A stretch of DNA of 64,000 nucleotides, from contig OY294045.1 of NCBI GenBank assembly GCA_958510825.1, forward strand, positions 10,777,916-10,841,915. Reading direction: 5' to 3'. Positions 32,774-43,509 of this stretch are shown here, in pieces. The notes under the pieces were generated by a model, which did no database searches, was not told the DNA's origin, and saw only the letters and a program-made list of their open reading frames with translations. How positions within the stretch are numbered: the first letter of the stretch is position 1; every line of letters starts with the position of its first letter. Made by a program: the position numbers and the translations under genes. Source of the stretch: Brachypterus glaber (Eukaryota; Arthropoda; Insecta; Coleoptera; Kateretidae).

Positions 32774-33166
32774 CCCTTGCGACCTTCAACTTACTCTGGA
32801 AACACTCTGGAAACAGAGTCAGAGTGAAAACATTCTGCTGCCAACGTGTTTCCAGAGTGGTTTTGTGCCATTTTGTCAGAGTTGAATCAGAGTGGTTCCA
32901 GGCTTGATTCACAGTAGATCCAAAGTGGGTTTGGACTTTTTTTTTTTTTTTAATCAGAGCGTTTTCAGAGTGTTTTCGTTTGGACTTTTTTTTTGAAAAA
33001 AAAAAGTCCAAACGAAAACACTCTGAAAACGCTCTGATTTTACTCTGGGAACGTTATGGATAAAGGGCACAAATACACTCTGGAAATACTCTGGTAACAG
33101 CATGATTACAAAATGTTATTAGAATGTTTCCAGAGTTTTTTCAGCGTGATTGTAAAGTCGCAAGGG
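32774..33166. mobile_element. TIR element built from ACTCTGGAAAC words
   Basis: Ends CCCTTGCGACCTTCAAC and ATTGTAAAGTCGCAAGGG share an 8-10 bp inverted terminus (CCCTTGCGAC). The interior carries ACTCTGGAAAC or close variants at least seven times in both orientations (about 32793, 32805, 32848, 33040, 33075, 33086, 33125) and related CAGAGTG words. At its centre is a hairpin of GTTTGGACTTTTTTTT / AAAAAAAAGTCCAAAC (32981-33016). No protein; the 87-aa minus frame is a by-product of the repeats. Confidence 0.6.
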
Positions 33167-34224
33167 CATTGTAACGAACCTATCACGGTAGACCGGAACA
33201 AACTTTTAGTTAAACTTCATGCCAACTCTTCTTTTTCATAGTTTTTTTATTCAGGATGAATCTATCAATTTAAAACCAAAAATTAAAAAATCGTTCTGTT
33301 TATTTTTTAGTATGTATAGTACGTTTCTTATGTAAGTTGGCTTTCGGTCAAAAAATCTGACTTTTTAGTATGATGTAGCACGGTACTCTTGAATGATCAA
33401 TGGGTTGAACTAACGTGGCAAAAAAATCTGACCATGGAACATGGCAGTAGAAAGTTCACTTGTTATAGAACCATCGACAGCCAAATCCCAAAAACTTGTT
33501 TTTGGAAAATAATGTTAAATAACCGCCTGCAGAGTTCATGGTCAATACAAACTTAAAGTGTACATTATGTTGCTTGATTTTGGTAGTATTTCTCGTGCTG
33601 ATTCCGAATATGTTTCAAGTTACTCTCTATCTTTTTCCATTTTTGAGAAAAAAGCTTATAAAAATCACAAAAAATATTTTTTTGCATGTTTTAATGTAGC
33701 CTAGACATTTTGTTATAAGACGATAAAATAACTTTCTTGGCTTAAATTGTAGTCCGATTCTCGTTCTGTATAGTTCCAAGGGAATATCTTGGATTTTTTT
33801 TTCTTTTGGTAAATCTAAATACATATTTAAACACCCTTGAAATCGCGTTTTTATTAAAATACTTTTTTTTGTTAATCAGTGTCATTACAGATGTTTCAGA
33901 TTTGATGGATTTGTCCAACACAGAGGCGCGTTAATAATTTTTACCGAATACTTGAGAATGTTAATAATACTATTAACCTACCTATTACTAGCTTGTTATA
34001 AATTGACTTATTTGTCAGAAATAATGTTATAACAATAAATGTTGAATTTTGATAAAGGCTTTTATTTTTTACCTTCAGTATTATTTACATATATGTAAGT
34101 ATTTTGAACTTAATAATTATATATTTGATTTAAGAGTGATATTTTGCCAAAAAGAATTTATATTACGGTTATATAAAATAAATAATTGCTTCTATACTGA
34201 TAACTTTTAAATTTATCTTAGATA

Positions 34225-34386
34225 ATGAGCGACCACGAAAATAATAGAAAAAAAGTTTGTGCTGCCTGCGGCGTAAAAATTTCATTTAAAAAATGTAAAG
34301 AAGTCCATTTTAGGATAACTAAAAAATTTATTTATTTATTTATTTTATTTTGTTTAGACATAATATGCTATATGCTTAAGCTTTAA
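34225..34386 (+). pseudogene. Cys-rich small protein of the CACGGTAC element (3' deleted)
   Basis: ATG opens MSDHENNRKKVCAACGVKI, in frame with SFKKCKEVHFRITKK. This copy has the intact A-run that copy 1 lost, so it shows the true N-terminus and the first C-x2-C pair. After TKK a deletion joins the frame to T-rich sequence (FIYLFILFCLDIICYMLKL, then stop), so the C-terminal Cys pair is gone. Between them the two copies show the ancestral layout; neither is intact. Confidence 0.5.
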
Positions 34387-34481
34387 TTATCATGTATTAG
34401 AAAAAAAACAAGCAGCCGTTTTTAAATTCATAAGCATATAAATCTAATTACTTTAATTTTTATTTATTTTTTATACAGAAA

Positions 34482-34541
34482 ATGAAAGAAGGTAGTTCAG
34501 AATTTGATAAAAAAAACGTGTATATTGTAAAAAACTTTTGA
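34482..34541 (+). pseudogene. Possible second exon of the CACGGTAC element gene
   Basis: After an acceptor-like TTTTTTATACAG, the frame MKEGSSEFDKKNVYIVKNF runs to TGA; TCTGAGGTAAAT just after could be a donor site. Intact here, broken in copy 1. Exon status is inference from the splice-like borders. Confidence 0.25.
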
Positions 34542-35380
34542 TCTGAGGTAAATTGTTGATGAGTTTTTAATTTAATTTAAAAACCATCGTTCAATACTTC
34601 ACACTGTGAAGTCTATAATAATAAATGTTTTTGTCTGGGCAAAGTATAGAGAATAACTTTAGGAACGTCTATGTACACATCTGACAATTACCTTTCAAAG
34701 TGAAAGATATATTATGAACACTATGTAACAAAATAATTAATTTTTTAATTTAAACACGTTTATAATAAAATTTTAAAAATTTTCACAAAAATGTTAGATG
34801 AGATGTTCCTTTATAATAATACAGAACGAGAATCGGACAATAATTTAGGCTAAGAAAGTTATTTTATTGTCTTATAGCAAAATGTCTAGGCTACATTAAA
34901 ACATGCGAAAAAATAATTTTTGTGATTTTTATACGCTTTTCTCTCAAAAACGGAAAAAGATAGAGAGTAACTTAAAACATATTCGAAATCAGCACGAGAA
35001 TTACTACCAAAATCATGCAACATAATGTACACTTTAAGTTTGTATTGACCATGAACTCTGCAGATGGTTATTTAACATTATTTTCCAAAAACAAGTTTTT
35101 GGGATTTGGCTGTCGGTGATTCTATAACAAGTGAACCTTCTACTACCATGTTCCATGGTCAGATTTTTTTGCCACGTTAGTTCAACCTATTGATCATTCA
35201 AGAGTACCGTGGTAGATGATCTTTTTTAAAAGCTTCCATTGACCCAACTTGATGTGACGGCCGGTTTTTGAGTTATAGGTCAAAAAATATCCAAAACGAA
35301 ACAGCAAAGAAAATCTAATTCACCCGTTTTTTCGCCATATACTTTTCATATCTACACGGTAAAAATAAATTACTTTAAAT

Positions 35381-35570
35381 TATATAGTCCGTAAATAGTA
35401 ATATGTTGCCATAGACCGAAATGGTAAAAATTACATAGTCCGTAATGGTAATGTTTTGCATAGACCGGAACAGTAAAAATTACATAGTCCAGAATGGTAA
35501 TATTTTGTATAGACCGGAACAGTTAAAATTACATAGTCCAGAATGGTAATATTTTGCATATACTTGACTT
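35381..35570. repeat. Tandem repeat, 49-51-bp unit, 4 copies
   Basis: The landmark ATAGTCC occurs at 35384, 35435, 35484 and 35533. Each unit reads TTACATAGTCCAGAATGGTA, ATATTTTGCATAGACCGGAA, CAGTAAAAA. The predicted 77-aa minus-strand frame (35431-35664) is the translation of these repeats and not a gene. Confidence 0.85.
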
Positions 35571-35994
35571 TTGAAAAAAAATATTTACTACTTAGAAAAT
35601 GTTTGTTCCAAATTACAAGTCTCTGTGTCAAAGCTTTTTTGAAATATCGTAGCGTAAAGTTCATTTGGTTTAATAAACCAAACGATTTGCACCCTTAATA
35701 CGAGTATAAACTGCTTATATCTTTCTTTAAAGATCGTAATTTATAATGAATGTAAATTTTAGGCCACAAATAAAGCATTTAAATATCGTACATAAATAAT
35801 ATTTACCTTTTTTTACACTTTTAACACTTTAACCTAGCAGCATGCGTCGCTATCTCTCTAACAATAACAATATTAAAGGGTCCGTCTCAGGATGCGATGC
35901 CTTCTGGGTTATTGTCCAAAGCGCACGCGCGTCTTAAAGTAACATAGCCCGACATTGTAAAATCATGTAAAAATATGTAAATCAATGTAAATAT

Positions 35995-36155
35995 ATTTTT
36001 TTACATTATTTTACATTATTTTAGATTTTTTTACATTCTTTTACATTCTTTTACATTCTTTTACATTCTTTTACATTATTTCACATTCTTTTACATTCTT
36101 TTACATTCTTTTACATTCTTTTACATTCTTTTACATTATTTTACATTCTTTTACA
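35995..36155. repeat. 10-bp minisatellite (TTTTACATTC)n
   Basis: About fifteen units of TTTTACATTC with occasional TTTTACATTA or TTTTAGATTT variants. The word TTTACAT also fills the rest of element X. Confidence 0.9.
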
Positions 36156-36597
36156 TAAATTCATGAATTATGCATAGTCCAGAATAGTAAATTTACTATT
36201 CCGTACTATGTAAATTCATGTATTTTTACATTATTTTACATACAGTTTTTACAGTGTAGTAAGCTTAACACTACATTTTAACTTTTTATCAAAATACATG
36301 TAAATTTTACTAAAATAAATAAAATATCAAATTATTAAATAACAATTATTCAGCACCATTTTAAAAATGATTCCCCTCTATTTTTAAGTTTAAATTTGGT
36401 GCCGTTGAGTTCGCCTATTACTACTCTTACGTTCCATCCAAAATGCCAAAATGGGATATAACATTTGCTAGCTTCATAATTAATTTAATTAATAAAGTTT
36501 AACTACAACTAAACTTCAACAACACCGAATTATAAACAAATTCGAGTACATTACAAACTAGTAAATTTATTACACGTAAATATACTATAGTATGATA

Positions 36598-38073
36598 TAC
36601 ACGGTGTTCTAGAAGAACTTTTAAATGGCATGACAATTTCCATTTTTTTTTTCTTTTTGGAATTTGTTATATTAGTTCTAATTAAAAAAATAAGACCAAA
36701 ATTTTAAAAATCTTTAGAGCCGTTTTTGAATAAAATGTGTTTTTTAGAAAATATTTTTGATATTTCATGCTAACATACTCGGTATGCCCTCGATGTCTCG
36801 GATTTTGACCACTCCCACCATTTTTTTTAACGGTCCATCCGTTCACTTTACTGGGTGTCCCACCAAGTTCTTGATATAGCTTATCTCCGTTATTTGAAAA
36901 GGTATTAAAATTTGCAAAAAATAGCAATATATCAAAGCCAAAGAAGATTTTACTGACTTATTTAAAACTGCCCCTTGTTTACCCACTCCCTTGAAACCAC
37001 CCCCAACTTCTGTTTTTCAAATAGCACCCCCCAATTCTTGTTAAAGACTATGAAAAGTGCACTTCTTTCTAAATTCAACCATTTATTATAAGTGGTATCT
37101 TAGATTTTAAGGGACACTAAATAACAATTATTATTTATTAATAAATAGAAGGGTGGTATTTAAAACAAAGTTGCGGGTGGTTCCAGGAGAGTGGGTTATT
37201 AGGAGTTGGTTTTGGATATATTAATCAATTTTCTTTTGGGTACAATTTAACATTTTTGGAAAATTTTCTGGTTAAATTTAGAATGAAATGTGCTTTCATA
37301 TTCTTTAGTAAAATAGGGGAGTGCTATTTAGAAAACTAGTTGGAGGTGGTTCCAAGAGGGTGGGTAAATTAGAGGTAGTTTGTAGTTGTCAGTAAATTCT
37401 ACTTTGACTCCAATTTAATTTAATTTTTTTTTAACTTTTTTATCTTTTTAAATAACAACGGAGATATAGCCCGTCTAAAACCTGGTGGGACATTATTATT
37501 ACTAAATAATAATTTTTATTAGAAGCCCCTTAAAAGAATAAGATACTATTTATAATACATGGTTTAATTCAAAATGAAATTTTATTTCATATTCTTACAT
37601 AAAAATGGGGGTGATATTTGAAAATCAGAGGTTGGGGGTGGTTACAAGGGAGTGAGTAAGCAATGGGGGGGGGGGGTTGAATAAGTCAATAAAATCTTCT
37701 TTGGCTCCCATTTAACGCTGTTTTTTACAAAAAAATACCATTTCAAATAACGGAGATATAACTTGTCAAGAACCTGGTGGGACACAGGGTATCGTGAACG
37801 GATGGACCGTTTTGAAAAAAAATTGGTGGGAGTACTTGGGTACCATAGTGGTACCACTATGCCAAGTTTGGTCAAAATCTAAGACATAGAGGTCAAACCA
37901 AGTATGTGATATATCAAAGATTTTTTCTAAAAAACACATTTTTTCAAAAACGGCTCTAACGATTTTTAAAATTTTGGTCTTATTTTTTTAATTAGAGCTC
38001 ATATAACAAATTCTAAAAAGAAAAAAAATGGAAGTTGTCATGCCATTTAAAAGTTTTTCTAGAACACCGTGTA
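36598..38073. mobile_element. 1.48-kb palindromic TIR element (TACACGGTGTTCTAGAA ends)
   Basis: Ends TACACGGTGTTCTAGAAGAA and TTCTAGAACACCGTGTA, flanked by TA at 36596-36597 and 38074-38075. Long arms match through TTTTAAATGGCATGACAA, TTTTTAAAATTTTGGTCTTA and CGGTCCATCCGTTCAC... up to the CCACCAAGTTCTTGA region; the middle contains smaller direct and inverted repeats (GGGTGGTTCCAAG... type). No transposase frame. The Tc1/mariner-type target makes it a large MITE. Confidence 0.75.
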
Positions 38074-38318
38074 TAATTATGTGAGCTAAGTTCATTATAA
38101 CAGGATGTAGAAACTTTTGACAATAAAATGAAATAAGTACGGTTTCATTGCACTTGCTTTCTCGCAAAAATGTAGGTTTTGAGATTTTGATTTATTTTCA
38201 GTATTTATGTATCCTCAAATGTAAATTTTAACGCGCCTTCGCCAAAATTGCAATAAAAAACAGCAAAATCGTTCTGGCCGTTTTTAAGAAAAAAAAAGAA
38301 TATTTCGATTTTTCTTCA

Positions 38319-38520
38319 TCAGTAAACTACCCTTATTTGTAAAGAAAAAGTGGAAAAAACCCCTGAGCAATCCCCGACGTAAGGTGGAGGAATCATTCGC
38401 GCTCTCTTCTTTCCGTCAAGAGCGTTATAAGGCGTAAGTGCCCACATCGGGCCTCCCACTTGCACACACATTCCAAATATATTTCCCGTAGCCACAGATC
38501 CGTGCGTCAACCTATAACTT
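38319..38520. other. Unexplained GC-richer island
   Basis: About 200 bp of distinctly higher GC in AT-rich surroundings, open for 63 aa on the minus strand (38319-38510). The sequence CCCCTGAGCAATCCCCGACG...GGTGGAGGAATCATTCGCGC does not match any snRNA, 5S or tRNA I can recall, and the peptide has no recognised domain. The preceding GCGCCTTCGCCAAAATT (38231) resembles a SINE body word, so it may be part of an unrecognised repeat. Confidence 0.3.
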
Positions 38521-38524
38521 TAAA

Positions 38525-38769
38525 ATTTTCCACTAAAACAATATGTAAGATACCATGAACCGATATGTAATTTTCTGTAAAATTAGATAGTCCAAACCAA
38601 TGTCTGTCTAATTTTAAATTATTGTCTTAATTTTGTGTAATTTTAAATTTTACCAGTCTTTAATATTATTTCAAAATAAATTTAATTTATTCAAACACAT
38701 TTACCCAAATTAATAAATTAGTAAACTAAGGTATTTTGACATTATTTTACATTCATTTTTTACCGTGTA
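38525..38769. mobile_element. Element X-type right-end fragment
   Basis: Shares ATTAGATAGTCC and repeated TTTTA(A/C)ATT words and ends TTATTTTACATTCATTTTTTACCGTGTA, matching the TACACGGTAAAAA terminus at 35353 in inverted orientation. Confidence 0.45.
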
Positions 38770-39215
38770 TTTTTAATATTTAACAAATCTTAGAATAATC
38801 TTTAAGAACTGTTATTTTAGAGTTTAAAATAATTTAAAATTACTGTTGGCACCTAGTTTCCACAAAAACTGAAACTGGATTGATGAGTACATTAAAAATA
38901 AAACTAAATAAATTCACATTAAATAAAAGAATTTCAGTTTTCTAGTCTATACATTTTCTTTTACTGAGATTAAAAGTCACTTTAGTGGTGCTTTGAAAGG
39001 CTGATAAATTAATGATGATGATCATGCAACTACAGATGAGCCACAAAAATTCATTTTTCTAAATATATTTTGTACATTTTGCTACCCACATAAATACATG
39101 AGGTAGTATCGATTCACAAAACTTTTACTCTAGAAACTGTTGAACATTTTCAACAAAAAGTTTTTTTCTGCCGAATAAATTTCATATTTAGTACTTTTAA
39201 ATACTGTTAAAAAGT
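38770..39215. other. No gene seen
   Basis: AT-rich with no recognisable features. Confidence 0.4.
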
Positions 39216-39720
39216 CCCCACCATTATTACTACTACTACGCACAATAATTCTGGGGCCAAGGAGGTAACCTTGGACCCAGAATTATTGTGTAGTAGTAGT
39301 AATGGTGGGGAGGTCAAGCCTAGCAACTAGACCATATTGGGCCTTTTTGCCTACCCCTGTGTTACTAGTTTTTCTACTCTAACGAGGATTTTTGTTATTG
39401 TACCCCGGGACCTACAGTTTAGCGAGGAATCCGAACCTCGTTTTGTCGGCTTTTTTGGCTAAGTGAGCGGCCTTGATCCTTAAGTTTATTGGCTGCCAGT
39501 GCACTTGGACCGGCGCCAAACTGCTTAAGGATCATTTTCGCGTGCAGCCTTAGTACAAATCCTGGTTGCTTGAAAGTCCCTAAAGTGAGCTCGGCCAATA
39601 GACCTGACAGCTACCTTGCTGCTCCCTTTCGGTGCGCCCGGGTAGTATCACAGGTCCGAGTGCTATTTCGGCATTATCCACTGCAAACCTTTTTTCTGTA
39701 CTGTGTGCTTAGATCTTTTG
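39216..39720 (-). repeat. GC-richer interspersed repeat with (TAC)n tail, copy 2
   Basis: Reverse complement of 3030-3566 with scattered differences; the tail reads GTAGTAGTAGTAATGGTGGG at about 39287-39306. The tail is joined head to head to a second reversed tail, so that CCCACCATTATTACTACTAC ... AATTCTGGG (39216-39257) pairs with CCCAGAATTATTGTGTAGTA ... GGTGGG (39272-39306). An 80-aa plus-strand frame (39489-39731) is homologous to the minus-strand frame of copy 1, but with no known domain. Confidence 0.55.
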
Positions 39721-41298
39721 TGAGTAACTAATAGCCTAATCTAAATAAAGCGAATCCAGAACCTGAAAACTTGAAAATATCTAGGTATACTTTAGGACAT
39801 AAAAATATAAAATTAAGCCGGGAGAAAATAAAGTGCTGAAAATGTTTACCAGCTCTACGAATTTTTAACGATGCAGTAATTTGTATACCTATAGGTATAT
39901 ATATATATATATATATAGGACTAAACTTTTGAATGCTTTTATCGATTGACATTCATAGTAAATATGTATTACATTATTATGAATATCTCCTGTCAAGTTT
40001 AAATTAATCAATAAAAGGTTGCTTATCTCTTTTCTACCTTAACTTGAAAAATACATTAAATCTTGCTTTACATATTTTATTTTCTTACTTGGCGTATATT
40101 GTCCACATATTATGTTTACCTATAAGTACAACTAGCTAAAAATATCTGAAACCTGTAAAAACCATTATTCTGGGGATCTGGGAGATGTATTTTAAACCTG
40201 TCCGGGAAAACAGGCAGGAGGCTGACGTCAATCCGCCTTCGCTAGTTTAGCAGAGCTGGCCAATAAGCCCATCGTTTTCTGATGATAGTCGATTTTTGAT
40301 ATCGTATGTACCTACCTGTAGATTCCTACTGATGTATCATGATGGCTATTACGTATATATATTGTGCTACTTTACTCTATAAGGCACCTTGTTCCCATTT
40401 GGGAACACTGGGTATTAGGACCCCCGAAATATTTCATAACCAAAATACAAACTTTATGGGCACCTAGTTTTTACTTGGGAATACTGCTTTTCAAGTCAGA
40501 GTATCTATTGATAGATGGCAGTATCTAATATTGCCTGTTAATATTTAAACAGCTGATCATGTTACGCACTTTTGAAATTAGCTGGAGTCTACTTTTTGTA
40601 GAAAATAATTTAGCTTTATTAGTAAGCGAGTTGTCAATAAAAAGTATGGTTTTTGTCCCTTTTTGTCTTTTTCGGTCCCCTTACCCCAATCTTCTATAGT
40701 TTTCCTTAAAAGTTGCTTTCACGGTTATCATCCAATTTTTTTCTTCAGATTTTTATCTCTAATATTTTTGAAATAAAGGGGAGTATACCAAAAATTACAC
40801 TTTTTCCATTATTATTTTTTTTAATATATATATTTGATATGTTACCCAACTTGATAGGGATTTCTCAAAATACTTAATTTTGACTTTTTGGGAAATATTA
40901 AAAAAAATATGTACTTGGACTAGATTCTTGGTAATGAAATCTCCTCGTATGCCAAATTTTATATTTTCTAGATCATATTGTTCCTGAGATAAACAGGTGG
41001 GCTACACACAAAATAATAATCAGACAAGTCCGTGACCCAAGCCTTTAGCCCCGCCTGAATCGGCGCGGATATCATCTATAGTTTTGATCGTATAGTATAT
41101 GCCGGGAGCAATTTCGAAAACTTTACGAAAAGTTTCATTTGCATTATTTACTGTCCGTCACTTAATTTGCATTCGGAATTTGAATTTTATTCATTTGATA
41201 AGCTCTGTAATTTCTTCACATTCCATAATATGCTCTTTCAAATTACTAGTTTACAAATTACGTTAAAATAAATTACTACTAGCACTACCTACTAGCGT
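39721..41298. other. No gene supported
   Basis: Mostly AT-rich. It includes the TA microsatellite and GC-richer patches at 40190-40290 (CCTGTCCGGGAAAACAGGCA hairpin-like word) and 41020-41075. AATTAAGCCGGGAGAAAATA followed by CCAGCTCTACGAA at 39812-39860 resembles 17735-17795, so part is dispersed repeat. Confidence 0.35.
39895..39917. repeat. (TA)n microsatellite
   Basis: A run of about eleven TA units. Confidence 0.85.
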
Positions 41299-41334
41299 AT
41301 GCTGATAAAACAGTTTATTTGTGTCAACCAAATA
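41299..41334. mobile_element. Fragment of the CACTGATAAAA MITE (copy C)
   Basis: GCTGATAAAACAGTTTATTTGTGTC-type sequence matches one end of copies A and B and is interrupted at 41333 by a TACCGTCAACCGGGGTGA terminus. Confidence 0.6.
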
Positions 41335-41400
41335 CCGTCAACCGGGGTGAAACCGATCAGAAGGGGTGAAGCCAATCATCGCGTATATTTTGGCTAATAT
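41333..41400 (+). mobile_element. Left end of a TACCGTCAACYGGGGTGA element
   Basis: TACCGTCAACCGGGGTGAAA followed by the iterated word GGGGTGAAGCCAATC, closely related to the foldback MITE at 11681-11864. It is inserted into the MITE fragment at 41299. No matching right end was found by eye, so its length is unknown. Confidence 0.45.
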
Positions 41401-41491
41401 TTTTAGTACTGGTAGTATACAGCAGTCAGCACGCGGTGAAAGTCGACAAGTTACTGCAGAAAATTTCAGTCTTAACGAGAATTTTGATAGT

Positions 41492-41541
41492 TTAAGGTTT
41501 GTTTTAATAAACCAAACCTAAAACCATCAAAATATCGAAAA
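41492..41541. repeat. Small hairpin
   Basis: TTTTGATAGTTTAAGGTTTG and CAAACCTAAAACCATCAAAA are inverted around TTTTAATAAAC. Confidence 0.6.
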
Positions 41542-41718
41542 CAGAAAAATGGCGCATACGCCCCTTTGTTATGAAGCCCTAGATATGCTTTGAAAGTATC
41601 TTATAACAAATATGTGCATCTCCGTTAGTAATCTGAAAAAATTTTAACTCGGTTTTATAAACGCCCTCTAAAAATAAAATCCGTGCAGAGTAACCAATTG
41701 GTTTAAGCTTGACGTAAA

Positions 41719-41855
41719 ATGGCAATTAATATAACCTAAATGTAAAAAATTATCAAAAGCGCAATGAGTAATAAAAAAATTATTTTTAGTTATATTTTTA
41801 TAACCCATTTTGCTTTTAATAATTTTTGACATTTAGGCTATATTGTTTGTCACTT
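41719..41855. mobile_element. Short hairpin MITE-like unit
   Basis: GGCAATTAATATAACCTAAA ... TTATCAAAAGC (41720-41760) pairs imperfectly with GCTTTTAATAATTTTTGACA ... TATTGTTTGTC (41812-41853). Confidence 0.5.
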
Positions 41856-42954
41856 TACTTCTTACAAATAGTTATAAGAAATTGCTTCTAAAAAGTGAAA
41901 GTATTTTAAATTAAAATAAAAGTTAGTTTTTTTATTCATAATTCATATTCATTTACTATTAAACTAAAGTTTATTTTTTTAAGGTATAGTTATTTTAAAC
42001 CTTCCCGCTTGTAAACAATCTCGAAATTACCATAGCAACGTAAGATACGCATGCGTCGTAAGCGAAATGACTAGGCCCAATTTACACAGCCGTAAAACGT
42101 TGACCTGCCATTAACGAGAACGAAACAATTTTTTATTCCTCTAAATTATTGGAATAAAAGCGATTTTATAAGCAAATTTTGTTTCTACAGGAATACAAAA
42201 GTGTTTTTAGCAACAGCTTTATCAATTCTCTATTTTTACATCAAAACATCCTAAAAACAAAGTAAGTAAACAAAAATTATAAATTTTAGTTATGTTGATA
42301 TTCAAAACAAGCCACATGATTCAGTGTAAATCGGACTTTGTGGAGTATTTAGCTGCAAATTTAAAATAACTTTAACTGAAAAAAATAAACTTTAATAATG
42401 CACAATGCATTACATTGTTTCATTTAAACAAAACATTTGTATATTAATACTTCAGTTTTCTTCTTTAGGACCTTGTTTTAACATTTTCTTGTTTAAATGT
42501 CAAAATATTGTTTTGATGGTTAATGAATTTAATACACAAGATAGTAAATCTTACACAGGAAATTAAATTTATCCTGCCAACTATAAAACAAGAAACAAAT
42601 GAGCATCAACTGACAAGACAGATTTTGCGCTGAGTTTACTGAACTTGCCTTTTTGCGAGCCTCGTACCTCGTTTCACAAATCAAACCAGTCCAGCAAAGA
42701 TGTTCTTTTTGACCTTGGCACACGAACAACTATTTCATTGCATGCAGGCCTGTGTAAATAATATATAATTATTATTTATACATGGCTGCGCATTATTTGC
42801 AAGCATATTAAACCTAATATTATTAGTACGTAAATTGGGTTACACGTACAAATAACGTTCGCACTTGAGAATACATTCATACCATATTAAATTGGTACTA
42901 TTTGACTTCTTGTTACCAAGTTTGGACTTTAGTATGTTAGTAATATTAACAAGG
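41856..42954. other. No gene supported
   Basis: Contains the X-box-like site and a GC-richer patch at 42600-42750 with a 66-aa minus-strand frame (42529-42729) of no known domain. Could be unique host sequence, but there is nothing to name. Confidence 0.35.
42026..42039 (+). promoter_or_regulatory. Candidate RFX X-box site
   Basis: ATTACCATAGCAAC fits RYYNYYN(1-3)RRNRAC, the RFX binding motif used upstream of ciliary genes. The surrounding 42000-42070 is somewhat CpG-richer (CGCATGCGTCG). No gene start is recognisable downstream, so a chance match is likely. Confidence 0.15.
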
Positions 42955-42959
42955 TCTAG

Positions 42960-43105
42960 AATAGTATATTATGTACCTAGTATGCGAACTAAGTCTTTAG
43001 TGTTCGAGACTGATTTTTTTTTGCTGAGACGGAGTAGAGGCAAAAAATCAGTCGAGAACACTTAAGACAGTTCGCGTACGTGGTGCATATACTATTTTTC
43101 TACTA
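42960..43105. repeat. Palindrome related to the element at 18280-18919
   Basis: ATAGTATATTATGTACCTAG and TGGTGCATATACTATTTTTC form the outer pair; GACTGATTTTTTTTTGC / GCAAAAAATCAGTC the inner pair, around GAGACGGAGTAG. Shares border words (TAGTATATTA, ACTATTTTTCTACTA) with 18280-18919. Confidence 0.55.
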
Positions 43106-43509
43106 GCTAAAGCTAGTCACTCCAAATATCAGTTAAAAATAAAGTTTAAAAATTATTTTGACATAGCTGTCAGTTTGATAAATAAGTTGAAAAAGTTAGT
43201 GGTTGTCTCAAAAATTTTTCATTAAAGACCGTCGTCAATAAACAATGCTTAACAACGGTCAATAATAAATGAGTCACTGATTTTATTGGTTGCCAAGGTA
43301 AACAAGCCTTGACAACGGTAGATAATATGTAAGCTAGCACTTAATTAGGTAGTAGAAAAACTAACTTAGAATTAGAACACCGCAAGGAATAATTGCCTTT
43401 AATTCAAAGAAAAAAGTACTGATATAAAAGAAATCGAATCCTTTGAAATGAAGTACTGTAGCGGAATTTTAAAGATAAAATGGTCAGATAGAGTTACAAA
43501 CAAAAGCGG
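43106..43509. other. No gene; continuation of repeat-like sequence
   Basis: GGTTGCCAAGGTAAACAAGC and GACAACGGT words at 43240-43325 echo the centre of the 18280-18919 element (GTTGTCATAGGCAAC). No coding sequence. Confidence 0.35.

Larger units (their letters stand above)
33379..35211 (+). mobile_element. CACGGTAC TIR element, copy 2, 4-bp TSD
   Basis: 1,833 bp, same termini as copy 1, flanked by the direct repeat GTAG (33375-33378 and 35212-35215). The long TIRs are almost identical to copy 1. Relative to copy 1 it lacks about 150 bp after 34325, which removes the second Cys pair of the small protein, and it has a few-base insertion near 34090. Confidence 0.85.
35353..36258. mobile_element. 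TIR element X with tandem internal words
   Basis: Ends TACACGGTAAAAATAAATT and GTATGTAAAA...CAGTTTTTACAGTGTA; the terminal word TACACNGTAAAAA is shared in inverted orientation and TA flanks are consistent with a Tc1/mariner-type insertion. Inside are two tandem arrays (35381-35570 and 35995-36155). A fragment with the matching right end TTTTTACCGTGTA lies at 38525-38769, so the family has at least two members here. Confidence 0.55.

Noticed and set aside
35353..38769. One 3.4-kb element with TACACGGTAAAAA / TTTTTACCGTGTA ends
   Set aside because: A closer matching right end exists at 36258, so two family members flanking a separate palindrome are more likely than one large element.
42529..42729. 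66-aa minus-strand frame in a slightly GC-richer patch, considered as a host exon
   Set aside because: No domain, no convincing splice borders and no neighbouring exon.
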